Positions 41,123 to 50,676 of a DNA stretch of 64,000 bases are shown here, piece after piece. Source of the stretch: Bacterioplanes sanyensis. Its GTDB lineage: Bacteria > Pseudomonadota > Gammaproteobacteria > Pseudomonadales > Oceanobacteraceae. The notes under the pieces were generated by a model, which ran no database searches, had not been told where the DNA came from, and was given only the letters and a program-made list of their open reading frames with translations. Location of the stretch: NCBI RefSeq assembly GCF_014652515.1, contig NZ_BMYY01000002.1, forward strand, positions 141,450-205,449. The letters are read 5' to 3'. The stretch's first letter is position 1; every line of letters begins with the position of its first letter. Both the position numbers and the translations under genes were made by a program.

Positions 41123-41447
41123 TAATAAACTCATACGGGTATTAATGCTGTGCACACTGCTGTTTTTAACGGCGTGTTCAAGCGTGACGATCCGCCCTTA
41201 TGGTGGTGAAAAAGTGACCACCGAGCCAGATTACAAAGAAAGCAAAGATTACTACCTAGCGTGGCTTTTGGGTGAGCACAATGTCAATGTCAGTGATATT
41301 TGTGGCGAACGAAGGGTCATGCAAATGCAGACAGTCAATAGCTTGTATGACATGGTTGTGAGTTTTGCCTCCATCTTGATTTACACGCCACGCACCGCCA
41401 AGGTTTGGTGTGAGCATCCCTATGGTGAGGAGGCCTCAGGTGGTTAG
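41112..41447 (+). CDS. Bor-family lipoprotein
   Basis: 111 residues. ATG 41112 gives a clean lipobox (LLFLTACSS). The mature part follows phage lambda Bor: HNVNVSDICGERRVMQMQ, then SILIYTPRTAKVWC, including the conserved Cys and the IYTP block. Lambda Bor is an outer-membrane serum-resistance lipoprotein, and E. coli borD is, as I recall, a PhoP/PhoQ target, which fits the location here, overlapping the PhoQ-like gene. A longer in-frame start at 41067 would lose the lipoprotein signal. Confidence 0.8.
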   Translation: MADNNKLIRVLMLCTLLFLTACSSVTIRPYGGEKVTTEPDYKESKDYYLAWLLGEHNVNVSDICGERRVMQMQTVNSLYDMVVSFASILIYTPRTAKVWCEHPYGEEASGG

Positions 41448-41787
41448 TCGTTGGTTTTTCTTGGTCAGCATCTTGTGCTTAACGGGCTGTGGCACCCTCA
41501 GCTTCACGCAAGATTTGCCGGATAATTATTACGTTGGCAGCTATGGCTCAGAGCAATGGCATGACACCACATTGGATGGCATGGTCGAAATCAGCGAGCC
41601 AGTGAATTTATATCTGGAGTGTCAGGGCAAACCCTGGGCAAGCATTAAAACTGAATATACTTTTTCCAATGGCTTGGTAGCCTTTGTCGGTGAGACTGCC
41701 TTAAGCTACGCCGTTCCCGCTTTAGCATTTGTCAGCCCTTACACACCTTGGGCCTACCGCATTCGCTGCGGCCAACCAATGAACTGA
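41440..41787 (+). CDS. Lipoprotein of unknown function, Bor neighbour
   Basis: 115 residues. The start is set at GTG 41440, six bases after AGGAGG (41428-41433), overlapping the Bor-type gene by eight bases. A hydrophobic segment ends in LTGCG. The mature part has a second Cys pair (YLECQG, IRCGQP) that could form a disulfide and a hydrophobic stretch ALSYAVPALAFVSPYTPW. No family recognised. Last gene of the two-component operon, convergent with the chemoreceptor. Confidence 0.72.
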   Translation: MVSRWFFLVSILCLTGCGTLSFTQDLPDNYYVGSYGSEQWHDTTLDGMVEISEPVNLYLECQGKPWASIKTEYTFSNGLVAFVGETALSYAVPALAFVSPYTPWAYRIRCGQPMN

Positions 41788-41798
41788 CTGCGCCGTTT

Positions 41799-43742
41799 TT
41801 ATAACTTAAAACGTGCCACCAGTTGGTTGAGCTCTGCTGCGACATCGCCCGTGGCGGCAGAATTATGTTGCAGTTGCTGAGCGCTATCGGCGCTGTTATT
41901 GGCCTGAGTATTAATATGAATAATATTCTGGTTGATTTCTTCTGCAACCTGATGCTGCTCCTCGGCTGCTGCAGCAATCTGTGTGGCCATATCGCGAATG
42001 GCGGTGACTGAATCTTGAATGTGGCCGAATACTTGGCGGGTTTGCTCGGTCGCCGCACTGGTTGCCTGGGCGTGCTCCAAACTGCTGGAAAGTTTGCCAG
42101 AAACGTCGCCGGTGCGCTCTACCAGTGAGTTGATCAAGGCATCAATTTCTTCCGTGGATTCAGCCGTTCTGGCGGCCAAAGTACGAACCTCATCGGCGAC
42201 TACGGCAAATCCGCGTCCTTGCTCACCGGCGCGTGCTGCTTCAATGGCGGCATTTAACGCCAGCAAGTTGGTTTGCTCGGCAATACCGCGAATGGTATCG
42301 AGAATCGTGGTGATGTTTTTGGATTCATCCGCTAAGGCCAGCATCGCTTGGTTGGATGATTCAATCACCGCTTGTAACTGCTGCACAGCATCGGAGGTGT
42401 GGTCGATGTACTCGCGCCCTTGTTGCACGTGCTGTTGGCTTTCATCGGCGGCGCTGGCGGTGTCATTGCAATTACGTGAGACTTCGTTGGCGGTGGCCAC
42501 CATTTCGTTAAAGGCGGTAGAGACTTGCTCGATGGCGTTGCGCTGTTGGTCTACCCCGCTGCTGATGTTTTCCGAGGAATTTAACGTATTTTCTGCCTGC
42601 TGTTTGACGCTGCCCGCGCCTTGCTTAATATCACTGACCAGCGCATGAATCATACTGATAAAACGGTTAAAGGCTGCAGCCATCTTGCCGGATTCGTCAT
42701 GGCTGCGGACTTCTAATCGCTTGGTTAAATCGCCTTCGCCGCTGGCCACTTCTTCTAAACCTTTGGTGACCGCAGCAATCGGGCCGGCAATCAGCTTACT
42801 GATCCAGTAGCCGATTACGGCAAAGACGGCGACCAGCACCAAACTTAATAGAATAATGGTATTTCTTAGACTGTTGGCTGTGGCATAGACCTCTTGCTCA
42901 GGAATCAAGCCAATAAACTTCCAACCCAGCTCGGGTGAGGTCATGGTTTTGGCGTACCAGTTGCGGTCATGCAGCTGAACTATGGATAAACCATCATTGC
43001 GGAAGAAATCCTGATAAGGGCCGCCTAAATCACCGACTTTCTTAAAGTTATTTTCACTGTTGTTACTGTCCGCCAAAATGGTGCCGGTTTCTTCGATCAA
43101 AATAAGGTAGCCCTCTTCGCCAAATTTAACCGCTTTGACCATATCGGTCAGCTTGGCCAAGGTCACATCGACGCCCACAACCCCTTTTATACCGGACGCT
43201 GTGGTGAAGGTATGAAGAAAGTCAATGAGCGGTGCACCTGTATTGGAATCCTCATAGGCGGGAGGACGTACGGGTTGTGTCGCCGAATTCATGGTGGCTT
43301 GATACCAAGGGCGCTGTCGCGGGTCGTAGTCGCTGGTGGAGGTGGAGGGCCATTGAACGTACCCGCCCGTATCTAACCCTAAAAATACATAAGCCAAATC
43401 TGGGCGTGCTTGGCCAAAATCATCGAACAGCGCAAATACCTCGGCTTCGGCATCGCCTTCACGTTGTGCCCGCGTTTTACGTTCAATGCCCATGTAGGTC
43501 GTCGTGTCTGCCGTCAGACGTTTAACGGCATTGGTGTGCGCCAAGAAGGTCGCGTCTTCTGCCAGACCGTTGAGGTAAAGAGTAAAAGCCGTATCAATAT
43601 GGCTGATTTCAGCGCTGGCTTGCTGTTCAAACTGCTGCTCTGCCTGCTCACGGATTTGCATTGTGACCAGCAAGGCAATGATGAGTAACGGCAGTATCAC
43701 GGCTGACAACAATGCCAGCATCAGGCGAAAACGAATCGACAT
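41799..43742 (-). CDS. Methyl-accepting chemotaxis protein with dCache sensor
   Basis: 647 residues. Helix (about 8-30), then a periplasmic double-Cache domain of about 250 residues with [15 protein letters not shown] and [20 protein letters not shown], a second helix (about 280-302), HAMP ([15 protein letters not shown]) and the MCP signalling domain with the tip [20 protein letters not shown]. dCache receptors of this pattern often bind amino acids, but the ligand is not determined here. ATG 43742 is chosen, with GAGGG upstream; a longer start at 43790 is less likely. Confidence 0.92.
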   Translation of the reverse strand: MSIRFRLMLALLSAVILPLLIIALLVTMQIREQAEQQFEQQASAEISHIDTAFTLYLNGLAEDATFLAHTNAVKRLTADTTTYMGIERKTRAQREGDAEAEVFALFDDFGQARPDLAYVFLGLDTGGYVQWPSTSTSDYDPRQRPWYQATMNSATQPVRPPAYEDSNTGAPLIDFLHTFTTASGIKGVVGVDVTLAKLTDMVKAVKFGEEGYLILIEETGTILADSNNSENNFKKVGDLGGPYQDFFRNDGLSIVQLHDRNWYAKTMTSPELGWKFIGLIPEQEVYATANSLRNTIILLSLVLVAVFAVIGYWISKLIAGPIAAVTKGLEEVASGEGDLTKRLEVRSHDESGKMAAAFNRFISMIHALVSDIKQGAGSVKQQAENTLNSSENISSGVDQQRNAIEQVSTAFNEMVATANEVSRNCNDTASAADESQQHVQQGREYIDHTSDAVQQLQAVIESSNQAMLALADESKNITTILDTIRGIAEQTNLLALNAAIEAARAGEQGRGFAVVADEVRTLAARTAESTEEIDALINSLVERTGDVSGKLSSSLEHAQATSAATEQTRQVFGHIQDSVTAIRDMATQIAAAAEEQHQVAEEINQNIIHINTQANNSADSAQQLQHNSAATGDVAAELNQLVARFKL

Positions 43743-44112
43743 AACAACCCTCGCAGGCGAGTAAGGTGAGTCCAGATTTGGTAAGACCATTATTGGTACT
43801 TTAGCGATAGATTCGCACTGCCGTCTTGACTGGCCCGATTAGACAGGTTGCCTGGCCCGATTGGTGAGTGGTCGCTGACCTCTGTGGCAAACTAGAAATT
43901 TTGGCTTGTATTGTCCTATCTGGATAAATGTCAGAGCTGGCGGGCTTGGCCCTAATGCGCCGTCAGTAAGCTGCACGGTCGTACAACTAATAATTCTTGC
44001 TGAGATAGACAAAATCCTTACCCTCAAAGCCAAACGATAATAATCACTCACCGCAGCACCTCGGCACGCTACCGCTGCCTCTAAACCAGTGCATCGCGGA
44101 TACGGAAGGCCT
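43743..44112. other. Intergenic region upstream of the Fil-like operon
   Basis: About 370 bp. It should hold promoters for the chemoreceptor and the four-gene operon. A short direct repeat CTGGCCCGATT occurs twice near 43830-43862. No known operator, RNA or terminator was recognised. Confidence 0.45.
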
Positions 44113-45111
44113 ATGAAAGCAGTTGTAGTTGGCATCGCTCTGACCCTGTTGGCAGCGCACACCCATGCCAAGCTCGAACCCATCGCCGACGAAGAGCTGA
44201 GCCAGTACACAGGCCAGGCATTTTTACAGATTGATAACAATAATGTCGGTAACATGGACTTCACCCGCTTTACCTTTGGTATGGATGTGGAAACCCTGCT
44301 GACCAGCGATTTGGTGGAGCTGGGTCGTTATGAGCGCAGTGGTGAGCCGGCAGGCTCCAGTGATATTCGTATCAATGATTTTGCCTTGGGGTCTATCAAT
44401 GCCGATGGCTCTATTAATCCGTTTAAAATTCGCGACCCCTTTGTTGAGCTGGCCTATGAAACCGTAGGCAGCGGTGCCAATGCACAGGAAAACTTGGTAG
44501 GCGTTCGCTTAGGGTTTGGTGAGGCATTTGGTAAATTAACCGGCAATATAGAATATTTGACCGGTAATATCGAAGTAGAAATCTACGGCAAAGGCAGCTA
44601 TCTGGCGAGTCAAATGAGCTGCAGTTGGTGGGATTTGGTATGTGCCGGTGCAAAAGGTTTGGTTGGCGGTACGTGGGCAAATGACGATTTTTCGGCGCAA
44701 GCCGTATTGATCAACCCGAGTAATGGCGAACCCGATGGTATTCGTGCCACCCATGTCGGTATGCAAGATGGGCAGACGTTGTCGATTCCCAATGGAAGTG
44801 GCTTTACTAATTTCCTGTTGGGAATATTTAGCTCTAGCAACTGTGAGTTGTTAAACGTCCAGACCTGCTTTCCTTTAAGTATCTACCGTACGCTGGATAT
44901 TGGTAACAGGGATACAGGAGCGCCTGCTCAGGGGATGTTTATGTCGTTTCAAACCAAAACCGTGACCTGGTATGACGGTGGGAATGGCACCAATGCGACG
45001 CAGGGCGCTTTTATGAATATTCCAAACGGCGGTATTCGAACCAGCTTTCAAGAAGCCTTCGATGGCACCGAACGCGTTCGCACTAAGTTCCTGGACCCTT
45101 ACTATGACTAA
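44113..45111 (+). CDS. FilA/DUF6160-like secreted protein 1
   Basis: 332 residues. ATG 44113 with GGAAGG upstream. Signal peptide to about residue 19 (THA), then the shared motif KLEPIADEELSQYTGQAFLQ right at the mature start. Two Cys pairs, CSWWDLVC and CELLNVQTC, probably form disulfides. Many short strand-like repeats follow. The motif and exported character match the Fil/DUF6160 family of putative pilus-system proteins. First gene of a four-gene operon; its stop overlaps the next start (ATGACTAA). Confidence 0.7.
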   Translation: MKAVVVGIALTLLAAHTHAKLEPIADEELSQYTGQAFLQIDNNNVGNMDFTRFTFGMDVETLLTSDLVELGRYERSGEPAGSSDIRINDFALGSINADGSINPFKIRDPFVELAYETVGSGANAQENLVGVRLGFGEAFGKLTGNIEYLTGNIEVEIYGKGSYLASQMSCSWWDLVCAGAKGLVGGTWANDDFSAQAVLINPSNGEPDGIRATHVGMQDGQTLSIPNGSGFTNFLLGIFSSSNCELLNVQTCFPLSIYRTLDIGNRDTGAPAQGMFMSFQTKTVTWYDGGNGTNATQGAFMNIPNGGIRTSFQEAFDGTERVRTKFLDPYYD

Positions 45112-46129
45112 ATGGCTGCCGCTGCTGGTATTGGGGTGTTGTATTTCGGCACAAGCCGATTTAGTGCCTGTTGATGATGCCGCTCTGGGGGAAGTGCAGG
45201 GCGCTGGCTTAGGTGTGGTATTTGAAAACTTTGCCTTTGAGGCTGGAGAATCTGTATCTGCTGGCAACCGCTTGGATATCAGTGGTATCACCAATTCTTC
45301 TGGTCAGCCGGTAGTGCTGGGGGTTAGTCAGTTTTATATTGCCGGCAGCGGCAGTAACCAGGGCGCGAATGTCATCGGCAACCCGGTCAATTTAGGGCGC
45401 TTGGCCTATCCGTTTAATCTCGAGTTGGTAAACGGGGATGTCTTAGGCATTAGCGATAAAGCCATTTTTGAATTTACCGCACCCAGCCGCTTGATCGGCC
45501 AAAGCTCTGGCAATGACAGCATGTTGGTGTTGGCCACAGAAAATCGTACGGAACGTCGTTTTCCTGGGTTACCTGTGGCAACGGGCAGCCGAGTTGATCG
45601 CGTGACCGGCATAGATACCAGCGTATTAACCAGCCGTGAAGGCGAGCGCCCAGATATGGGCGTACGCTTTGATGTCAACGTTAGCGGTACCACCACTCAG
45701 TCACTGCAAAGCCATATCACCGGGTTGGCAGTAGATGGCAGCTATGTGCGCTTGTGGGGCGACAATAATGAAATGATCGGCAATTTGGGCATTAAAGCCG
45801 TGGCCGATAGCCTTACGTTTTTTGCCTGCAATGAAGACGGCAATAATTGTGGCGACAACGTCGTATTTACCGATTTTATTATTGAAAGTGAATTAGGTTC
45901 AGGTGAAGACCAACCGGTGACCTTTGAGGTCGATGCCAGTGGCAACTTTACCGTTGAGGTGGGCAGCATCGCGGGCAAGAGCAACAGCTTTTATCAAAAC
46001 TACTACAACAATGGTCCGCGTACGGATGTTTATATTGGCGATGTCACCGTCGCTGGACAGAGCTTCGGCAGTACGACCATATCGAACTTGCAAATTCAGT
46101 ACTTAAAAGCCACCAGCAGGGACTTGTAA
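45104..46129 (+). CDS. FilA/DUF6160-like secreted protein 2
   Basis: 341 residues. Signal peptide with an early Cys pair (LGCCISAQA), then the shared motif in a divergent form, DLVPVDDAALGEVQGAGLGV, in which VTGQ is VQGA. One Cys pair CNEDGNNC lies near residue 245. The remaining sequence is rich in Gly, Asn, Asp and Ser strands. Overlaps both neighbours by a few bases, so all four genes are coupled. Confidence 0.68.
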   Translation: MTKWLPLLVLGCCISAQADLVPVDDAALGEVQGAGLGVVFENFAFEAGESVSAGNRLDISGITNSSGQPVVLGVSQFYIAGSGSNQGANVIGNPVNLGRLAYPFNLELVNGDVLGISDKAIFEFTAPSRLIGQSSGNDSMLVLATENRTERRFPGLPVATGSRVDRVTGIDTSVLTSREGERPDMGVRFDVNVSGTTTQSLQSHITGLAVDGSYVRLWGDNNEMIGNLGIKAVADSLTFFACNEDGNNCGDNVVFTDFIIESELGSGEDQPVTFEVDASGNFTVEVGSIAGKSNSFYQNYYNNGPRTDVYIGDVTVAGQSFGSTTISNLQIQYLKATSRDL

Positions 46130-46686
46130 TGAAAGCACTGATTCTTTCTTGTGCATTACTCATCCTGCCTGCATTGGCTTTAGAGCCGCTTGATAGCCAG
46201 GCACTGGCCGAAGTGACAGGCCAAGGTGGGGTGTATTTATCCGGTGACTTAACCATCAATGACACCGGTGGGCCGCTGAATCGGGATGGGCCGTCGCAAA
46301 ACGGCTACAGCTGGCAAACCGCCTGTGGCGTGAATACCACAGACAAGCGCTGCGGTGGCCGTATTGCTGTGAACACCGACCAAAGCGGTGGCTGGTTGGT
46401 GCTGGATAATATTCGTGGGCGCTTTGCCTTTGAAGGTTTAACACTGACCACGCGCCGCATCGATTCTGGGTTTGATGGCGATGGCGCCAATTTTAATCGC
46501 GATGTGATGGAAATTGGCTTACCGGATCAACTCGATTACAACGACGTGTCTTTTACCATTGCTAACAGCAATGCACCCAGGCCAACCGATGCCGGCTTTC
46601 AGCAAACCGATATTATGACGTTGAACATTAACGGTACTGTGAACCAGCAAGGTAATGTGTTGCTATTCCCGACAGGAGCACCCTAA
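46129..46686 (+). CDS. FilA/DUF6160-like secreted protein 3, short
   Basis: 185 residues, the smallest of the group. Signal peptide to ALA at about residue 17, then the shared motif LEPLDSQALAEVTGQGGVYL. One Cys pair CGVNTTDKRC. The start shares one base with the previous stop (TAATG) and the stop shares one base with the next start, so translation is coupled. May serve as a minor subunit or adaptor relative to the large fourth protein (inference). Confidence 0.68.
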   Translation: MKALILSCALLILPALALEPLDSQALAEVTGQGGVYLSGDLTINDTGGPLNRDGPSQNGYSWQTACGVNTTDKRCGGRIAVNTDQSGGWLVLDNIRGRFAFEGLTLTTRRIDSGFDGDGANFNRDVMEIGLPDQLDYNDVSFTIANSNAPRPTDAGFQQTDIMTLNINGTVNQQGNVLLFPTGAP

Positions 46687-49043
46687 TGAATCCGGCTCGC
46701 CTCGCTTTTTTGCTCTTGGTCTCTCCAGCAGCGACGCAGGCATTGCAGCCTTTGTCGGATCAAAGCTTAGGCGCCGTTACCGGCCAAGCCGGCATCACAT
46801 TAGAGCAAAGCGGCCATGTCAGTGTGGGTGAAATTAGCTACACCGACGATGGCAATCGCCTGCAAATACAAAACATAGAACGCGGTGAGCAAAGCACTAT
46901 TGCTTTGCCTTCTGCCGTTAAGCATGTCACCGATGTAGCGGCGGATGGCACGCTGTCCATTAATACCACGGTGGCGCCGACGGCCCTAGCCATCGGGGGT
47001 GTTCGTATTAATGATTCTTTGGCCAGCACGGGCGCTTTTCGTCTGAATTACAGTGGCAATACCCACCTACAGCTCAGGCCGAGCAATGGCCGCTATATTG
47101 AAGGCCAGGTGGATACCTCGATCTCGGACGCAGAATTAATCTGGACCACGAACGGCCATTCCATCAGTTTTGACGACATTTTGTTTCGCGCCGATATTGA
47201 TCAGTTCAGCATTGGCGATGCCTATAAAGGTACAAAGCAAGGGCTGGATTTTGAGCTCAATCAATTTGCCTACGATTTTTCTACCGGCGGTTTAAAGCTG
47301 GGTGGTGTTTCTTTGGGTACGCTATCGGGTGAACTGGCGTTATCTGGTAGCGCTCAACTCTATGCCGGCGGTCGCTTGGGTAACCAGGGCCTACAACTGG
47401 ATGCGGCCATTAGCATCGTTAACGACAGCAGCAACTATGTGCAGTTTGTCGACGATGGCAATGCGCTTTATATGGGCGACTTTAATGGCGCGTTAAATGT
47501 CACGGGTTTAACCATCGATGTGGCCAATGATCATTTAGCCGTGGGCGTCGACCAGTTAGACGGTGCTTTTAATGCCAATCGTATTTTAATTGGTGACAGC
47601 ACCCGGCCATTAGGGGCAGTGCAGTTTGATTTTCTATTGGCGGATGACGGTACCAATGGTCGCTTCAATCGCTTGCGTTTGTATCCCGGTGTTCGCCAAC
47701 CCGTGCTGGCAGCGCTACCGACAGATATCCGCCCTTATTCCAGTCAGTTTTATCAGCCGCTTAATGCCGCCAGCGACGGGCTATCTGCGGGTATTGATTG
47801 GAACTTAACCAGCGCTAACGCCAGCTACATTGATGATAATCGCTTGGTGGTCGTCAGCGGCATTAAAAGCTACGGCTCTGGCGATATTACTTTTGATGTT
47901 CGCGGTTTTGATCATGACAACAACAGCGCCACGGCGGATAAAACCGCCGTTGCCATTGGTCTGAATGATTTTAACGGCAGTTACAGCATCGAAGGCCTAC
48001 GAGTGGGCAATAAAAATGCGCCCCTGCAGGGCGGCGCTGAGTTATTGCTGTCGCTGGAGGTGTTTCAGGCGATGGACTTTAACCTCGATGCCTACACCTA
48101 CATCACGGCGGGTGGTGTGAGTGGCGGCGGCATACAGGTTGATGGTGATTATTTATTCAGTGATACCAATATTGGCCTGTCGGTGGACGACCAGGGGCAG
48201 GGTATTTGGGCCACGGGTGTGACCTACGACATTCACATGCGCCAGTTCCAATTTGATGTCAGCAATCGTGGCATCAGTGTGAATCGCGGTGAGCAATGGA
48301 GCACCATGAACATCGACGATTTGCGCTGGGGCGATAAGCTGGCAGGGCGCAGTTTGGGCCGCGTCACACTGGAGCGCTTTGAACGCGGCTCCTCACTGGA
48401 AATTCTACCCGGCGGTGCGGGCGCTGTGTGCGTCGGCGCCAGTGCGGGCAGCCAATCCGCCTGTGATGCTGCCGGTGGGCGCTGGGAGGATCGCGGCGAA
48501 GAGGGTCTAACTGTCGCTTTAAAAGCCGCCTTTGAGCCTGAGGGCCTCACCAGCGATGGCACCATCGCGCGCAACCGCTTGACTTGGGAAAACAACCGCA
48601 ACTCCGACGGCAACGGCGGCTATGTGAATGGTACTGGCACTCGCATTGAGTTTGATGGCATCAGCACCAACGATGGTTTGGGCAAAAGTGACAGCAACGA
48701 TTATGGCTTTCGCGCGGATTTGAACATCGACGTCTATGAAACCAAGGTGGTGAAAAAGAGCGATGGTGAAGACAGCCAGAACGTTGATGGTAAAAAGGGC
48801 GACGAGCTGATTTATGACGACAGTTCGCGCACCACTTACAGCTACGTTGAAACCCCAACGGCGGCACAAAAACAGCTGCGCCCGCTGGGCTTTGCAGTGC
48901 AGGGCAACGTGTCGTTTAAAGACTTTCAAATTGACCAAGTCAGACTGGGCCACCCAACCGGCGGCACGCAAACCGTGTTTTCGGGCGTAGTGATGCAAAA
49001 CATGGACATCACCACCAATCTCACCGCGACGCCGATTCGCTAA
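46686..49043 (+). CDS. FilA/DUF6160-like secreted protein 4, large
   Basis: 785 residues. Signal peptide to TQA at about residue 19, then LQPLSDQSLGAVTGQAGITL, the best match to the family motif. The rest is a long series of Gly/Asp/Asn-rich strand-like segments, with one Cys pair in CVGASAGSQSAC. The size and repeat-like sequence suggest a surface-exposed filament or adhesin subunit. No anchor or autotransporter domain is visible at the C-terminus. Last gene of the operon. Confidence 0.7.
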   Translation: MNPARLAFLLLVSPAATQALQPLSDQSLGAVTGQAGITLEQSGHVSVGEISYTDDGNRLQIQNIERGEQSTIALPSAVKHVTDVAADGTLSINTTVAPTALAIGGVRINDSLASTGAFRLNYSGNTHLQLRPSNGRYIEGQVDTSISDAELIWTTNGHSISFDDILFRADIDQFSIGDAYKGTKQGLDFELNQFAYDFSTGGLKLGGVSLGTLSGELALSGSAQLYAGGRLGNQGLQLDAAISIVNDSSNYVQFVDDGNALYMGDFNGALNVTGLTIDVANDHLAVGVDQLDGAFNANRILIGDSTRPLGAVQFDFLLADDGTNGRFNRLRLYPGVRQPVLAALPTDIRPYSSQFYQPLNAASDGLSAGIDWNLTSANASYIDDNRLVVVSGIKSYGSGDITFDVRGFDHDNNSATADKTAVAIGLNDFNGSYSIEGLRVGNKNAPLQGGAELLLSLEVFQAMDFNLDAYTYITAGGVSGGGIQVDGDYLFSDTNIGLSVDDQGQGIWATGVTYDIHMRQFQFDVSNRGISVNRGEQWSTMNIDDLRWGDKLAGRSLGRVTLERFERGSSLEILPGGAGAVCVGASAGSQSACDAAGGRWEDRGEEGLTVALKAAFEPEGLTSDGTIARNRLTWENNRNSDGNGGYVNGTGTRIEFDGISTNDGLGKSDSNDYGFRADLNIDVYETKVVKKSDGEDSQNVDGKKGDELIYDDSSRTTYSYVETPTAAQKQLRPLGFAVQGNVSFKDFQIDQVRLGHPTGGTQTVFSGVVMQNMDITTNLTATPIR

Positions 49044-49060
49044 CCTCCCTACTTTGGCAT

Positions 49061-49117
49061 CACTGGCCGTGAATTCCCCTTCGGGCGTATACTAGGCGCT
49101 CGAATTTCACGGCAGTG
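49061..49117. promoter_or_regulatory. Inverted repeat in the leuA promoter/leader
   Basis: CACTGGCCGTGAATT at 49061-49075 is nearly the reverse complement of AATTTCACGGCAGTG at 49103-49117, with a 27-bp spacer that contains a possible -10 box, TATACT, at 49088 and a small CCCCTTCGGG hairpin. The right arm ends next to GGAG, the leuA ribosome site. It could act as an operator pair, as a leader hairpin, or terminate the upstream operon. Confidence 0.55.
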
Positions 49118-49126
49118 GAGAAGCCC

Positions 49127-50671
49127 ATGAAAGACCGTCTGGTCATCTTCGATACCACCATGCGCGACGGCGAGCAAAGCCCCGGCGCATCCATGACAAA
49201 ACAAGAAAAAATACGGATTGGTAAAGCCCTAGAGAAGATGCGGGTTGACGTCATTGAGGCTGGCTTCGCTGCTGCCAGTGGCGGTGATTTTGAGTCCATC
49301 CAGGCGGTGGCGGCCAATGTGCGAGAAAGCACCATTTGCTCGCTGGCGCGGGCGGTAGATCGCGATTTGGAGCAAGCAGCGGCGGCATTAAAGCAAGCCG
49401 AGCGGGCGCGCATTCACACCTTTATCGCCACCTCGCCCATTCATATGGAGCACAAGCTGCGCATGTCGCCGGACCAGGTGGTCGAGCAAGCCGTGTATGC
49501 GGTGAAAAAAGCCCGTGGCTTTGTCGACGATGTGGAGTTCTCCTGCGAAGACGCAGGCCGCAGTGATATCGACTTCTTGTGTCGCATTATTGAAGCCACC
49601 ATCGATGCCGGTGCGCGCACCATCAACATTCCCGATACTGTGGGCTATGCCATTCCAGCGGAGTTTGGCGACAAGATCCGCATTCTATTGGAGCGCATTC
49701 CCAACGCCGATAAAGCCATCTTCTCGGTGCACTGCCACAACGATTTGGGCTTAGCGGTGGCCAACTCGCTGGCGGCGGTGGCCAATGGCGCGCGTCAGGT
49801 GGAATGCACCATCAATGGCCTGGGCGAGCGTGCCGGTAACGCCGCGCTGGAAGAAATCGTTATGGCCACGCGCACACGCGCCGATTTGCTCGATTTGGAA
49901 ACCGGCATCGATGCCACCCAAATCGTACCGACTTCGCGCTTGGTATCATCGATTACCGGCTTTCCGGTGCAGCCTAATAAAGCCATTGTTGGCGCCAATG
50001 CCTTTGCACATGAGTCGGGCATTCACCAAGATGGCGTGCTCAAGCACCGTGAAACCTACGAAATTATGCAGGCCGAAGACGTTGGTTGGGGCGCCAACAA
50101 AATGGTGATGGGCAAGCACTCTGGCCGAGCGGCGTTTCGCAGCCGTTTAGAAGAGCTGGGTGTGACTTTTGAAACCGATGAGCTGCTGAACAAAGCCTTT
50201 GCCCGCTTTAAAGATCTGGCCGATAAAAAGCACGAAATCTTTGATGAAGATTTGCAAGCGCTGGTCTCTGAAACCAAGCAAGCGGCGGTCGCCGATACCT
50301 ACCGTTTAATCTCGTTAGAAAGCCACTGCGCCACCGGAGAAACACCGGTAACAGAGGTGGTGGTTAGCTTTAATGGCGAAGAACACCGTTGCAAATCTCA
50401 GGGCAGTGGTCCAGTGGATGCGGCGCTGAAAGCCATTGAAATGGTGGCGCAGTCGGGCGCGAACCAGCTGCTGTATTCAGTCAACGCCATTACCCAAGGC
50501 ACCGACTCCCAAGGCGAGGTAACGGTGCGGTTAGAAAAAGGCGGGCGCATTGTGAACGGTCAGGGCGCTGACACTGACATCATCACGGCGTCGGCCAAGG
50601 CCTATATTCATGCGTTGAATCAGCTAGTGTCGGGCGCTGATCGCCAGCACCCACAAGTTGAGGGCGTGTAA
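49127..50671 (+). CDS. leuA: 2-isopropylmalate synthase
   Basis: 514 residues. Condenses acetyl-CoA and 2-oxoisovalerate, the first committed step to leucine. Catalytic N-terminal TIM barrel starts [17 protein letters not shown] with the metal and substrate residues; [18 protein letters not shown] gives the HxH metal site; then [15 protein letters not shown]. The C-terminal allosteric (LeuA dimer) domain follows from about residue 390. ATG 49127 is preferred over an upstream in-frame ATG because GGAG is six bases away. No classic leucine leader peptide was seen. Confidence 0.95.
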   Translation: MKDRLVIFDTTMRDGEQSPGASMTKQEKIRIGKALEKMRVDVIEAGFAAASGGDFESIQAVAANVRESTICSLARAVDRDLEQAAAALKQAERARIHTFIATSPIHMEHKLRMSPDQVVEQAVYAVKKARGFVDDVEFSCEDAGRSDIDFLCRIIEATIDAGARTINIPDTVGYAIPAEFGDKIRILLERIPNADKAIFSVHCHNDLGLAVANSLAAVANGARQVECTINGLGERAGNAALEEIVMATRTRADLLDLETGIDATQIVPTSRLVSSITGFPVQPNKAIVGANAFAHESGIHQDGVLKHRETYEIMQAEDVGWGANKMVMGKHSGRAAFRSRLEELGVTFETDELLNKAFARFKDLADKKHEIFDEDLQALVSETKQAAVADTYRLISLESHCATGETPVTEVVVSFNGEEHRCKSQGSGPVDAALKAIEMVAQSGANQLLYSVNAITQGTDSQGEVTVRLEKGGRIVNGQGADTDIITASAKAYIHALNQLVSGADRQHPQVEGV

Positions 50672-50676
50672 AGCCG

